The notes below the pieces were generated by a model. It saw only the letters and a program-made list of their open reading frames with translations. It was not told the origin of the DNA and ran no database searches. A stretch of 64,000 nucleotides of DNA, taken from assembly GCA_963676905.2 (NCBI GenBank), contig CAXXVE010000001.1, positions 496,001 through 560,000 on the forward strand, read 5' to 3'. The position numbers were made by a program, and so were the translations under genes. This document shows positions 17,660 through 25,997 of the stretch, in pieces; within the stretch, counting starts at the first letter, position 1, and every line of letters begins with the position of its first letter. This DNA is from Oceanispirochaeta sp963676905 (GTDB taxonomy: Bacteria; Spirochaetota; Spirochaetia; DSM-2461).

Positions 17660-18892
17660 ATGCTCAGAACCATGATTTCAGCAATGACCCGGGCCTTCAG
17701 GTCCCAGAGAGTAGAACGATACTGGCTTTTTCTTCTAGCAATGATGCTTTTCGGATTCGGCGGCGGACTCTTCCGGGGAGTCCAGGATAACTATCTGGCC
17801 TGGCTCGGCATCGATGAGGCGGGAAGAGGTGTTGTTGAGTTTTTCAGGGAACTCCCGGGTCTCCTTCTCTTCATTCTCCTGGCCCTCTTCTACCGTCTGG
17901 CGGAGCGCCATATCATCCGTGTTGCCCTTGGATTCTCACTGGCGGGTATGGCCTGTTTTATCCTTGTGGGTACATCAGTTGTTCCTGCTGTTGTAGCCCT
18001 GACTCTCTGGAGTCTGGGGGAGCACCTGATCATGCCTGTACGCCAGTCCTATGCGATCCATTCATCGGAACCGGGCAAAGAGGGAATGGCTATCGGACTG
18101 CTCAGAGGGATCGAGAATGCAGGACAGGTCATCGGTCTTGCCCTTGTCCCTTTCATTTTTCTGCTGCCCTCCATCAGGAGCGACAGAGATGCCGGCGGAC
18201 GGGCAGGATTTGTCCTTATCTTTTTTGCCGTAGGTTTTATGATACTTCTGGCACTCACCGCCGCCTTCGGCATGGTTCAGTCCAAGGGGAAACTGGAGCG
18301 TAAACGCCTCTACTTTGCCAGGAAGTACAGTAAATTTTACGGTCTTGAAATCTTCTACGGCGCCCGGAAGCAGGTTTTTCTGACCTTCGGCCCCTACCTC
18401 CTGATTCTCCATTACGGAGCCCGGACAGAGTACCTGGCCTCCCTGCTTGGAATCTGCGCCCTGCTGAATATTTTCTTCACCCCCCTGATCGGAAAGCTCA
18501 TCGACAAGCTGGGGTACAGGGCCATAATGATAGGTGATACGGTGGTGCTTTTCTTTGTCTGTCTGCTCTACGGATTTGCCCACAGGCTCTTTTCACCACA
18601 GGTGGCAATCTGGGTGATAAGCATCAACTTTATCCTGGACTGGGTCATATCCAATGCCAGTATGGCTGCCAGCGTCTATGTCAGCCGGATCAGCGACGGC
18701 AAGGAGGAGATGACCGCGGCCCTGACCACGGGGATATCCATCAACCACCTTATAAGTGTCATCATCGCCTTCGGCGGAGGTTTCCTGTGGAAGGCCCTGG
18801 GTGTGGAGTGGCTCTTTGTTCTGGCAGCCCTGATGGCCGTTGGGAATACCCTCTTCGCCATGACGGTTCCCCGGGTCAAGAGCGGGGAATAA
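17660..18892 (+). CDS. Major facilitator superfamily transporter
   Basis: A 410-residue integral membrane protein with about 12 hydrophobic helices in two halves. The loop between helices 2 and 3 is degenerate, and a long basic central loop (GKLERKRLYFARKYSKF near residue 215) separates the halves. It is probably a proton-linked efflux or uptake carrier of unknown substrate. A GGG 9 bases before the ATG and an AGGAG closer in make the exact start slightly uncertain (the next ATG is at 17672). It ends 4 bases from the convergent membrane-protein gene. Confidence 0.85.
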   Translation: MLRTMISAMTRAFRSQRVERYWLFLLAMMLFGFGGGLFRGVQDNYLAWLGIDEAGRGVVEFFRELPGLLLFILLALFYRLAERHIIRVALGFSLAGMACFILVGTSVVPAVVALTLWSLGEHLIMPVRQSYAIHSSEPGKEGMAIGLLRGIENAGQVIGLALVPFIFLLPSIRSDRDAGGRAGFVLIFFAVGFMILLALTAAFGMVQSKGKLERKRLYFARKYSKFYGLEIFYGARKQVFLTFGPYLLILHYGARTEYLASLLGICALLNIFFTPLIGKLIDKLGYRAIMIGDTVVLFFVCLLYGFAHRLFSPQVAIWVISINFILDWVISNASMAASVYVSRISDGKEEMTAALTTGISINHLISVIIAFGGGFLWKALGVEWLFVLAALMAVGNTLFAMTVPRVKSGE

Positions 18893-18896
18893 GGGG

Positions 18897-19358
18897 TTAA
18901 GACCCGGCTTTTAAAGACCCGAAGAAAACCCTGACAGGCAGGATCAGTCCTGCCAGGCTGAAGATCACCAGAACCGTCAGGGGCGGGTAGAGCAAGCTTC
19001 CTGATTCAGCAGGCAGGGTCATACTCAAAAGTATCCAGCTGAAGAACCAGACCGGTACGATCAGAAAAGCAAACCAGGCCCACTTCTGCCCCCGTCGATA
19101 GGCTGTTGCAGCAATAAAGATCAATAAAACAGCAAATCCCAGGTCTGACAGACCACTGCTTCTGAAATAAAAGTCATACAAAGCGAAAAAACTTTCATTG
19201 TCTGCCCTGAGCTCATCTATTGAGAGTCCGCTGATTGTCTTGACCAGGGCGGGATCTGTGTTCGTTCCCAGCATGTGGGGAACGGCGCCTGCCAGAATCA
19301 TAACCCCTATGATCAGAAAGATGATCCATGCCTGTTTCTCGAAAAATCTGATTTTCAT
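18897..19358 (-). CDS. Four-helix membrane protein of unknown function
   Basis: I do not recognise this 153-residue protein. It has four hydrophobic segments (about 10-28, 70-86, 95-115, 125-145) and a periplasmic loop between the first two. A good aaggagtt ribosome site precedes the ATG. It resembles small hypothetical membrane proteins that occur singly near NAD-binding or stress genes. Monocistronic. Confidence 0.65.
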   Translation of the reverse strand: MKIRFFEKQAWIIFLIIGVMILAGAVPHMLGTNTDPALVKTISGLSIDELRADNESFFALYDFYFRSSGLSDLGFAVLLIFIAATAYRRGQKWAWFAFLIVPVWFFSWILLSMTLPAESGSLLYPPLTVLVIFSLAGLILPVRVFFGSLKAGS

Positions 19359-19403
19359 TCATAACTCCTTAAGTTAAAGAAATAGTACTGAATTCCGAAT
19401 ATT

Positions 19404-20162
19404 TCAACTGTTATATATAACAGGCAGCTTTCCTTCCCACTTGTCAAAAAGAGAGGCATCCGTAATCAGATCGGCCATAAACCGGGCTACATTGATCCGG
19501 CTTGTCTTACCGGGATTGAACAGAGGGCTGCGCTCAACAGCAGGTGAAATTCTGTACTCCGTCACATCATCTTCGTCGATCAGGCTGTCCGGCCGTACGG
19601 CACACCAGCGGATCACCGGACTCTTTTTACCCAACTCACCGTCTCCCATCTTAGAGAGAACACGGGCAGCGGCTTCATTATCACTGACAGGAGGGACAAG
19701 GAGGCGCAGAAGGGACATGAGTATCTTCTCTCTGAAGGAGATAATCTCATTCCGGGGCCCGTTGCCGACTGTATTCATAAGTACAAACTTTACCGGTCTG
19801 TCCGGCCCTGATGCCGCGATTGTCCGGCAACTTCGCTCCACAGCATCGGTAACAAGCCTGCGGGGAGGCATGAAAACACCCTTGAAAGAGATATTGTGCC
19901 CCAGGCAACAGGCAACGGCATCGCATCCCCTGACCGCCTCCATCAGATCCTCTTTCGGCATTTCAAGCACAGAGGCCCTGATGACTGTCAGACCGCTGCG
20001 AAGCTGCCCCGCAGGGGATGAACCATCTCCGTCCTGGTCAAGAACCTGATCCAGGGCTGCCGGATTCCTCACAAGGGCCCTGACCTGATGCCCCTCTTTA
20101 AGAAGCTCCCGAACCAGAAGCTTTCCCGTGGCGCCGGTAGCACCCAATACAAGTACTGTCAT
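19404..20162 (-). CDS. NAD(P)-binding atypical SDR (NmrA-like) protein
   Basis: A 252-residue protein with the Rossmann motif GATGATG at residues 7-13 and a basic VRALVRNP that selects NADP. It is an atypical short-chain dehydrogenase lacking the YxxxK catalytic pair, of the type often named NAD(P)H-binding or NmrA-like and thought to sense redox or act as an isomerase/reductase. It follows the XRE gene by 3 bases and is likely in one operon with it and the membrane protein upstream. Confidence 0.82.
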   Translation of the reverse strand: MTVLVLGATGATGKLLVRELLKEGHQVRALVRNPAALDQVLDQDGDGSSPAGQLRSGLTVIRASVLEMPKEDLMEAVRGCDAVACCLGHNISFKGVFMPPRRLVTDAVERSCRTIAASGPDRPVKFVLMNTVGNGPRNEIISFREKILMSLLRLLVPPVSDNEAAARVLSKMGDGELGKKSPVIRWCAVRPDSLIDEDDVTEYRISPAVERSPLFNPGKTSRINVARFMADLITDASLFDKWEGKLPVIYNS

Positions 20163-20165
20163 AGA

Positions 20166-20402
20166 TTACTCCTTTTCATTAGGGGAGGAGTCATAGCTGA
20201 AGACCTCCTCCAGGCCGGTGCCGAAAACTCCGGCAATGCGGAAGGCCAGTTCCAGGGAGGGGGAGTACTTCCCCTTCTCGATGGCCACAATGGTCTGCCT
20301 TGAGGCACCCGCCGCCTCGGCCAGCTGCTGCTGGGTCATCTCTCCGTTGTCAAATCGGAGGCGGCGGATATTGTTGGATATCCTACTCTTTTTCTCCTTC
20401 AT
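20166..20402 (-). CDS. XRE-family helix-turn-helix regulator
   Basis: A 78-residue DNA-binding protein made of a single HTH (MTQQQLAEAAGASRQTIVAI followed by EKGKYSPSLELAFRIAGVF). This short form typically pairs with a small membrane protein, as here: it overlaps the membrane-protein gene by 4 bases. It probably represses its own operon; a direct repeat upstream of the operon at 20882-20916 is a candidate site. Confidence 0.9.
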   Translation of the reverse strand: MKEKKSRISNNIRRLRFDNGEMTQQQLAEAAGASRQTIVAIEKGKYSPSLELAFRIAGVFGTGLEEVFSYDSSPNEKE

Positions 20403-20866
20403 ACGAGGCCCCGTCTGTAGAACACAATCTTCAGGACACAGGAGACAACTTCCGCCAGATTCAGAAATCCATAGATGACAATGACCATCAGTACGGGTGA
20501 GTAATTCATCACCAGAAGGACCAGGGAGAGAAGGAAACCCAGGCTGGCCACAACGTAGGCGATGCGCTCGGACTTGAGGGAGATCAGCTTGTCCATCTCA
20601 TCCTCGGTGGAGGGGTCTGGTTTCCCCTCTCCCGTTACAATGGCATAGAGGATATTGAGAAGGATCTCGGCGATGATTCGGACAACGATGGAGATTCCAA
20701 TAAAGATAAGCACAGTTTTTGCCGCGGCCTGCAGATGCAGGGCGGCATCAAGATCCGCCAGACGGCCCTGGAGGTTCTTCAGAAAGAAAAGATACACAAA
20801 TACAGAAGTAAGAATTCCGGCAACACTGCTTTTTTCATGGTAATTCATAAATAACTCCTTACTCAT
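20399..20866 (-). CDS. Small membrane protein paired with XRE regulator
   Basis: A 155-residue protein with four hydrophobic segments in two pairs (about 15-32, 45-70, 105-122, 125-145) and a charged cytoplasmic linker (EGKPDPSTEDEMDKLISLKS). Members of this kind (DUF2178-like) accompany XRE regulators in many bacteria and archaea. Function is unknown; it may modulate the regulator or sense the membrane. First gene of the three-gene operon with the XRE and SDR genes, with an aaggag ribosome site. Confidence 0.72.
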   Translation of the reverse strand: MSKELFMNYHEKSSVAGILTSVFVYLFFLKNLQGRLADLDAALHLQAAAKTVLIFIGISIVVRIIAEILLNILYAIVTGEGKPDPSTEDEMDKLISLKSERIAYVVASLGFLLSLVLLVMNYSPVLMVIVIYGFLNLAEVVSCVLKIVFYRRGLV

Positions 20867-20881
20867 TAATAAGTAGTATAT

Positions 20882-20916
20882 ATTTTACTATATGTCAAAT
20901 TTATTTTACATTATGT
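20882..20916. promoter_or_regulatory. Direct repeat, candidate XRE operator
   Basis: ATTTTACTATATGT (20882) and ATTTTACATTATGT (20903) match at 12 of 14 positions with a 21-base period, so both face the same side of the helix. They lie directly upstream of the XRE operon start and ahead of the divergent gene at 21004. Confidence 0.45.
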
Positions 20917-21003
20917 ATGGATTACATTACTTCACCCCTCTGTATTATTCTCAAAAATGCGCTATCTTATCTGTATACTCCAAAAACTGATGAGGAAATC
21001 ACA

Positions 21004-21948
21004 ATGATGAAATCTGACACTGCCCACGGCATGTCTTGTAAAACACTGCTTATCTCCCTGGTCCTGCTTCTGACAGCTGCCGGATTAACGGCTCAGACCG
21101 GGGAAGAATCACAGGAGCGCCTGAAAAGCATTGAAATTGCATATACCGATTACACAGAGGGTATTGATGCGTCCTATGACGATGCGGGCCGGATGAAGCG
21201 CCTGGCCACAAGCATGAGCATAGAAGAGGAAATCTATGTTGATATGGAATATTCAAAGGGAAACGCTCCTGCAGAGATACGGATTATCAAGGGAGGAGAG
21301 TATGACAGTTATACAGAGACTCAGGCCTATGAGTATGTAAACAAGAACAGGATCAGCACCGTAAATGTTACTTCAGGGGCTGATGCTGATTATAGTTTCA
21401 ATATTTCAGAAAAATACAGCTATGATGATAAGGGCAGAATCAGCCTTATTAAATGGTCCGATGAGGATACTGACGGGCGCCAGACTTTCAGCTACAGTGA
21501 GGGCCTGATTCAGGAGGTCACCATAGAGTACAGCGCTTCTGATGATTACAGCGGTATAAGCCTTTTCCGGATGAACTACAACAGCGACGGACAGATCAGC
21601 TCCGTCACCGAGACCGAGAGCAGCAGCTATTCCTCCAGTGAAGAACACTACAGCTACAGCTTCGAATATGACAGTCAGAACCGTCTGATCAGAATTCTTA
21701 AAAGTGATGAAGACTCCAGTGTGGAATCCACAGAAATAAGTTATACCCCTTCAGGAGAAGTGGAGAGAATTGCCTATTCTGAATCAGGAAGTGATGATCC
21801 TGACTATACACTGATCTTCCACTATGAAGAGGGGAAACCCCACTACCCCGTCCGGCAGTATATGGAATACTTCGATCCCATTTGCGGAGTTCTTCCCGAA
21901 GAGGTGAAGAACATCTGGACCCTTATGTATCTGATCAAGGCCTACTGA
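21004..21948 (+). CDS. Exported protein with YD-like beta repeats
   Basis: Start taken at ATG 21004, 8 bases after gagga; an ATG at 20917 would add 29 residues ahead of the signal peptide. The 314-residue product has a signal peptide ending near LTAQ and then repeated Y-x-YDDKGRIS / FEYDSQNRLIRI segments recalling the YD repeats of RHS proteins and periplasmic DUF-type beta proteins. Acidic, soluble, probably periplasmic. No enzyme motif is visible. A terminator-like hairpin follows. Function unknown. Confidence 0.62.
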   Translation: MMKSDTAHGMSCKTLLISLVLLLTAAGLTAQTGEESQERLKSIEIAYTDYTEGIDASYDDAGRMKRLATSMSIEEEIYVDMEYSKGNAPAEIRIIKGGEYDSYTETQAYEYVNKNRISTVNVTSGADADYSFNISEKYSYDDKGRISLIKWSDEDTDGRQTFSYSEGLIQEVTIEYSASDDYSGISLFRMNYNSDGQISSVTETESSSYSSSEEHYSYSFEYDSQNRLIRILKSDEDSSVESTEISYTPSGEVERIAYSESGSDDPDYTLIFHYEEGKPHYPVRQYMEYFDPICGVLPEEVKNIWTLMYLIKAY

Positions 21949-21963
21949 CCTGTCCTATCCTTT

Positions 21964-22010
21964 CTGCCGGATGAAAGAAAATTCGTCAGTGAAAACATCC
22001 GGCAGTTCTT
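21964..22010 (+). terminator. Terminator-like hairpin after YD-repeat gene
   Basis: CTGCCGGATG (21964-21973) and CATCCGGCAG (21996-22005) are a perfect 10-base stem with a 22-base loop, followed by TTCTT. The large loop and short U-run make it an imperfect intrinsic terminator. Confidence 0.5.
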
Positions 22011-22044
22011 GTGCCTCCTGAAATAAGTTAGATATAATTATATC
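22009..22044 (+). promoter_or_regulatory. gldA promoter with overlapping palindrome
   Basis: A -35 TTGTGC (22009-22014) and perfect -10 TATAAT (22033-22038) are 18 bases apart. GATATAATTATATC (22031-22044), a perfect 14-base palindrome, covers the -10, as expected for a repressor operator; further ATCGAT palindromic elements follow to 22062. Confidence 0.65.
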
Positions 22045-22080
22045 GATATCTATACATCGATTTATTATCAGGAGAACAGA

Positions 22081-23178
22081 ATGAGTAGTAAAGCAATCAT
22101 TGCCCCGGGAAAGTATATTCAGGGTCCCGGAGAGCTTAAGAATACAGCGGCCCATGCCGCTGCTCTGGGAGAGAAGTTCCTGATCCTGATCACCCCCGGC
22201 GGAAAAAAACGCTGCGGCGGGGATATTGAAACAGGATTCGGGGAGAGCGGAAAATCCTTTCTCTTTGAGGAGTTCAACAAGGAGTGCTCCAAGACCGAAG
22301 TAAACCGCCTTGTTGAACTCTGCAGATCCCAGGGCTGCGATGCTGTTATCGGCGTAGGGGGAGGAAAGCTTCTGGATACCGCCAAGGCCGTTGCCTACCA
22401 CCTGAAATCTCCTGTGGTTATCGTTCCTACCATAGCCTCAACCGATGCCCCCTGCAGCGCCCTGTCGGTTCTGTACACCGATGAAGGGATCTTTGACGAA
22501 TACCTTGTTCTGCCTGCCAACCCCAATCTGGTTATTGTAGACAGTTCCATTGTTGCAGCCGCCCCCGCCCGCCTCCTTGTTTCAGGAATGGGTGATGCTC
22601 TGGCCACTTACTTTGAAGCCAGGGCCTGCGGTGAGTCGGGAGTCTCCAATATGACGGGGCTCAAGCCGACACTATCTGCCCTGAGCCTGGCGGAGCTCTG
22701 TTACAACACCCTTCTGGACGATGGTTTGAAAGCCAAAATAGCCGTGGAAAACAACTCTACCACACAGGCTGTGGAGAACATAATTGAAGCCAACACATAC
22801 CTCAGCGGCATCGGCTTTGAAAGCGGCGGCCTTGCCGCAGCCCATGCCGTCCACAACGGCCTTACAGTACTGGAACAGTGCCACCACCTCTATCACGGAG
22901 AGAAGGTTGCCTTCGGAACACTGACCCAGCTGATTCTTGAAAATGCCCCCATGGAGGAGATTGCCGAGGTGATGGAGTTCTGCGCGGCTGTGGGACTCCC
23001 TGTCACTCTGAAGGAGATGGGAGTGGATGAGATAAAAGAAACAGAGATCAGGGCGGTGGCTGAAATGGCCTGTGCCGAAGGGGAAACAATCCACAACATG
23101 CCCTTTGAAGTGACCCCCGATATGGTCTACGGAGCCATACTGACAGCCGATGGACTGGGACGGGAACTATTTTCCTGA
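22081..23178 (+). CDS. gldA: Glycerol dehydrogenase family protein
   Basis: A 365-residue iron-containing-alcohol-dehydrogenase-superfamily enzyme of the GldA group, which oxidises glycerol to dihydroxyacetone with NAD+. GVGGGKLLDTAKA is the NAD-binding motif, and the metal ligands are in GMGDALATYFEA (Asp), AAHAVHNG (His) and YHGEKVAFG (His). The metal is normally zinc. Ribosome site aggagaa precedes the ATG. It is alone behind the promoter at 22009 and convergent with the TetR gene. Related enzymes act on other diols, so the substrate is probable rather than sure. Confidence 0.9.
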   Translation: MSSKAIIAPGKYIQGPGELKNTAAHAAALGEKFLILITPGGKKRCGGDIETGFGESGKSFLFEEFNKECSKTEVNRLVELCRSQGCDAVIGVGGGKLLDTAKAVAYHLKSPVVIVPTIASTDAPCSALSVLYTDEGIFDEYLVLPANPNLVIVDSSIVAAAPARLLVSGMGDALATYFEARACGESGVSNMTGLKPTLSALSLAELCYNTLLDDGLKAKIAVENNSTTQAVENIIEANTYLSGIGFESGGLAAAHAVHNGLTVLEQCHHLYHGEKVAFGTLTQLILENAPMEEIAEVMEFCAAVGLPVTLKEMGVDEIKETEIRAVAEMACAEGETIHNMPFEVTPDMVYGAILTADGLGRELFS

Positions 23179-23255
23179 TACAGGCTTAACCCGCTTCAGT
23201 CTGAATCTTGCTGATGAGGACTGAGGGGGGAGTTCCTCCAGGCTGTCCGTCTGGT

Positions 23256-23852
23256 TTATGGCGCCCAGCGGCTTTTAATCCCCAGAAGCTGAATATCTAT
23301 GAGATCTTCCAGATCACCAGGGTCGATTCCTGTTCCTTCCCGCTCCAGCCCCGTCCTCAGGCCGTCGTTGATGGAGAAGAGGATGGCCACCAGTTTTTCT
23401 GGATCGGTATCATTCTTCAGCTCCCCCCTGGCCATGGCAGCCTTGGTGAGTTCCACTTCCTTCTGAAAGATCTCTTTTTCAAGTTTATAGTAGCGCGTTC
23501 TGATCTCGCTGAGATCAGGATTGCTGCAGACCCCGACAAAAAAATTGGGCGCATAGCGGTGATAAAAACCGATGCAGAAGACAATGATGTCCCTGTAGAT
23601 TTCAAGGACCGGTTTCTCCTTCTTCAAAATGGCTTCCATACCTGAAGAGAACTCACTCTCCCATTTGCCGTAGGCAGCACAGTAGAGGCCGTACTTGTCT
23701 TTGAAGTAGTAATAGAGGGGGCGCCTTGTCAGGTTCAGAGCCGATGATATATCAACGAGGTTGGCGGACTCATAGCCTTTGAGGGCAAAGACCTCGATGG
23801 CTTTGTCCAGTATCCTGTCCTGTGTGGGTATCTTATCCCTGCTCCCGGCCAT
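23256..23852 (-). CDS. TetR family transcriptional regulator
   Basis: A 198-residue TetR regulator. The start at 23852 is set by a GGCGGAGAG site; the longer frame to 23897 would include an unlikely extension across a hairpin. The HTH is at about residues 10-55 (AIEVFALKGYESANLVDISS, then LNLTRRPLYYYFKDK) and the rest is the ligand/dimer domain. It lies downstream of the FMN/FAD reductase pair in the same direction, and the tandem TetR-type operators before that pair (25761-25792) are its probable target, giving autoregulation if transcripts pass the hairpin. Confidence 0.88.
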   Translation of the reverse strand: MAGSRDKIPTQDRILDKAIEVFALKGYESANLVDISSALNLTRRPLYYYFKDKYGLYCAAYGKWESEFSSGMEAILKKEKPVLEIYRDIIVFCIGFYHRYAPNFFVGVCSNPDLSEIRTRYYKLEKEIFQKEVELTKAAMARGELKNDTDPEKLVAILFSINDGLRTGLEREGTGIDPGDLEDLIDIQLLGIKSRWAP

Positions 23853-23867
23853 TATTCTCTCCGCCTT

Positions 23868-23908
23868 AAAAAAATCCTGACCCACAGTATACTGCAAATC
23901 AGGATTTT
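23868..23908 (-). terminator. Terminator with nested palindrome before tetR
   Basis: On the minus strand a perfect 10-base stem (AAAATCCTGA with TCAGGATTTT, 23871-23908) runs straight into seven T. The loop itself contains the 10-base palindrome CAGTATACTG (23885-23894). It probably ends the reductase operon message before tetR; the inner palindrome could also be a regulator site. Confidence 0.72.
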
Positions 23909-23989
23909 GGTCAGTTCCGGTACGGGATACCGGCTTAAGATATACTTTTCTCTCCGGCCCGGGGGGACAGAGAGAAACCGGAACTATGA

Positions 23990-25396
23990 TTATCTGGCTG
24001 CCGCCATCTGTCCGGCCACACGGCCGAAGGTCAGGGACATCTGGATTGATGTTCCGCTGGCGGGATACACTGTGTTGTAGAAACTGCCGTTGGCTACCTC
24101 ACCGGCTGCAAAGAGGCCGGGGATGGGTGTGCCTGTTCCGTCAAGAACCCTTGTATCCAGGTCAGTGCGGATGCCCGAAAGAGTTCCAAGAATGGCGGGA
24201 ATAATCTTCAGGGCATAGTAGTCAGCCTTGTCCACCCGGGGGAGCCCCGCAAGGGGTTTTCCAAAGGCGCTGTCCCTGCCGGCATCGATCATGGCATTGT
24301 AGTCAGCCACCGAGGCATTCAGCCCTTCGGCGTCGATCCCTGTGAGACCGGCGAGTTCTTCAAGGGAGGATGCCTTGAAGGCGGAGCCCTTCTCCACGGC
24401 CTGATCCAGTGTTTCCACATAGCTGTTGCCGTCGAAGATCATCCAGGCGGTCTGATCATCCTGTTTGATAAGCTCATCGTAAAAGAGGGGATAATCGAGA
24501 ACCTCGTTTACAAAGCGTTCTCCCCTGAGGTTTACATACATATAGGGCATCCACATCAGCATGCAGATATCCGAGGTGTAGGCAGGTTCGCCCTCTACAG
24601 CCCTGAATCCGATGACTCCGCCGTGGGAAACCACATCTGCTCCCAGTTCACGGGCCATAACCAGACCGTCCCCGCTGTTCCCGGAACCGGCAAAGGTCTT
24701 GTGCCCCAGAGCAACGGGAGCCAGCTCCTGCATCAGTTCAGGGTTTCTGTCAAAACCGCCGGAGGCCAGAACCACAGCCTTTGCATCAAAACGGAGGGTT
24801 TTCCCCTCTCTGTCTTCCGCCAGAACTCCGGTAATTACACCGTCCTTGTTCACAAGGCTTTTGGCGGCTGTTCTTGTCAGAATATCCACTCCCAGAGACT
24901 CTGCCTTCGCCTTCATGGGGTTGATGATTCCGGCGCCGTGGGAAGTGGATGTATGAGCCCGCAGTACGGGACTTGTACCGGATACAGAAGGACCTGAAAG
25001 TTCCGCACCCATATCCAGAAGCCAGTCGATAGTGGCTCCTGAACGCTCAGCCACAAAGCGCAGGTATTCGGGGTCATTCTTGCCGTCGGCCCTGTCGGAC
25101 CAGTAGGCTACTAGATCTTCCACGCTGTCTTCCACACCCGCTTCTTTCTGCATTCTTGAACCTGTTGCATAGACTATCCCGCCGGAAAGGACTGTGCTCC
25201 CTCCCACCATGGGCATCTTTTCAAGAAGCGCTACAGAAGCACCTGCTTCCGCCGCCTCGATTGATGCGGCAAGCCCTGCGGCACCACCACCGATTACAAC
25301 GACATCATAACTTCCTGCTGCACCGGAGCAGGAGCTCAGCAGGACTGCCGAAAGGACAAGAAGTCCCAGTACTGTATTTCTTATGATTTTTTTCAC
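23990..25396 (-). CDS. FAD-dependent reductase lipoprotein (fumarate/urocanate reductase type)
   Basis: A 468-residue exported flavoprotein with a lipoprotein signal (LLSSC, Cys23) and the FAD-binding motif VVVIGGGAAGLAASIEAAEA at about 31-50, then the flavocytochrome-c/fumarate-reductase catalytic fold ending in GTSIQMSLTFGRVAGQ. There is no heme domain. It overlaps by 4 bases the gene for an FMN-binding lipoprotein, which would feed it electrons; UrdA-type enzymes have both domains on one chain. It probably reduces an external alkene acid in anaerobic respiration. Which acid is unknown. Confidence 0.87.
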   Translation of the reverse strand: MKKIIRNTVLGLLVLSAVLLSSCSGAAGSYDVVVIGGGAAGLAASIEAAEAGASVALLEKMPMVGGSTVLSGGIVYATGSRMQKEAGVEDSVEDLVAYWSDRADGKNDPEYLRFVAERSGATIDWLLDMGAELSGPSVSGTSPVLRAHTSTSHGAGIINPMKAKAESLGVDILTRTAAKSLVNKDGVITGVLAEDREGKTLRFDAKAVVLASGGFDRNPELMQELAPVALGHKTFAGSGNSGDGLVMARELGADVVSHGGVIGFRAVEGEPAYTSDICMLMWMPYMYVNLRGERFVNEVLDYPLFYDELIKQDDQTAWMIFDGNSYVETLDQAVEKGSAFKASSLEELAGLTGIDAEGLNASVADYNAMIDAGRDSAFGKPLAGLPRVDKADYYALKIIPAILGTLSGIRTDLDTRVLDGTGTPIPGLFAAGEVANGSFYNTVYPASGTSIQMSLTFGRVAGQMAAAR

Positions 25397-25740
25397 TGTT
25401 TTGCCTCCGCTGCCTTTACAAGGGCCTGATCCACGGCCTCAATGATTCCTCCGGAAGTAACCGAAGCTCCCGCTGTTGTATCCACCTCTGTGGACTGAGC
25501 CTTGATAATGGCCTGAGGAATCTCCTCAAGAGCAATATCTGAAACACCCTCGGTCTCATGCTGTTTATCGATTCTGATTTCTGCAATTTTGCCCTTTTCT
25601 ACAGAAACCGAAAGCTCAATGGTTCCATGAACTCCTTCTCCGGTACCTGTATACCAACCGTCGGCCCAGTTTGAACGTGCGCTGCATCCCAGGGCCAGCA
25701 GAACAAGCAGCACTGATACCGTCTTCAATAATCCTTTCAT
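25393..25740 (-). CDS. FMN-binding domain lipoprotein
   Basis: A 115-residue lipoprotein (lipobox LALGC) consisting of one FMN-binding domain. DTTAGASVTS is the site where ApbE-type transferases attach FMN covalently to Ser/Thr. I start it at ATG 25740, since the longer frame to 25767 runs into the operator region. It is coupled by a 4-base overlap to the FAD reductase and is probably its electron-donor subunit, an unfused version of the protein at 31363. Controlled by the tandem palindromes just upstream. Confidence 0.86.
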   Translation of the reverse strand: MKGLLKTVSVLLVLLALGCSARSNWADGWYTGTGEGVHGTIELSVSVEKGKIAEIRIDKQHETEGVSDIALEEIPQAIIKAQSTEVDTTAGASVTSGGIIEAVDQALVKAAEAKQ

Positions 25741-25760
25741 TACATACTCCAAATAGTAAT

Positions 25761-25792
25761 TGTACACGCGTGTACATGTACATCGGTGTACA
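25761..25792. promoter_or_regulatory. Tandem TetR-type operators built from four TGTACA
   Basis: TGTACA occurs at 25761, 25771, 25777 and 25787. They form two back-to-back 16-base operators of the form TGTACA-N4-TGTACA (N4 = CGCG, a perfect palindrome, and TCGG), centred 16 bases apart, immediately upstream of the FMN/FAD reductase operon. This is the size and style of TetR-family operators. Confidence 0.82.
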
Positions 25793-25997
25793 ATTTACTC
25801 AGGAAGAGATTCGGAGGCAAGATGCTTCCCGCCTAAAATGGATATTTTTTTAGCTATTTGATTTTTTTTACCTGATATAACTGTGATATCAGAGATAAAA
25901 AGAAAAAAGTGATTTAAATATGTTCTGAATCATTATAAAAGATTATTAATGAATTAGTATTCTACTTAATAACAAAAAAATGAGGATGTAATAGTAA

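Noticed and set aside
23853..23897. Longer N-terminus for the TetR regulator
   Set aside because: The added codons run through the terminator stem, whereas GGCGGAGAG sets the start at 23852 and matches the family length.
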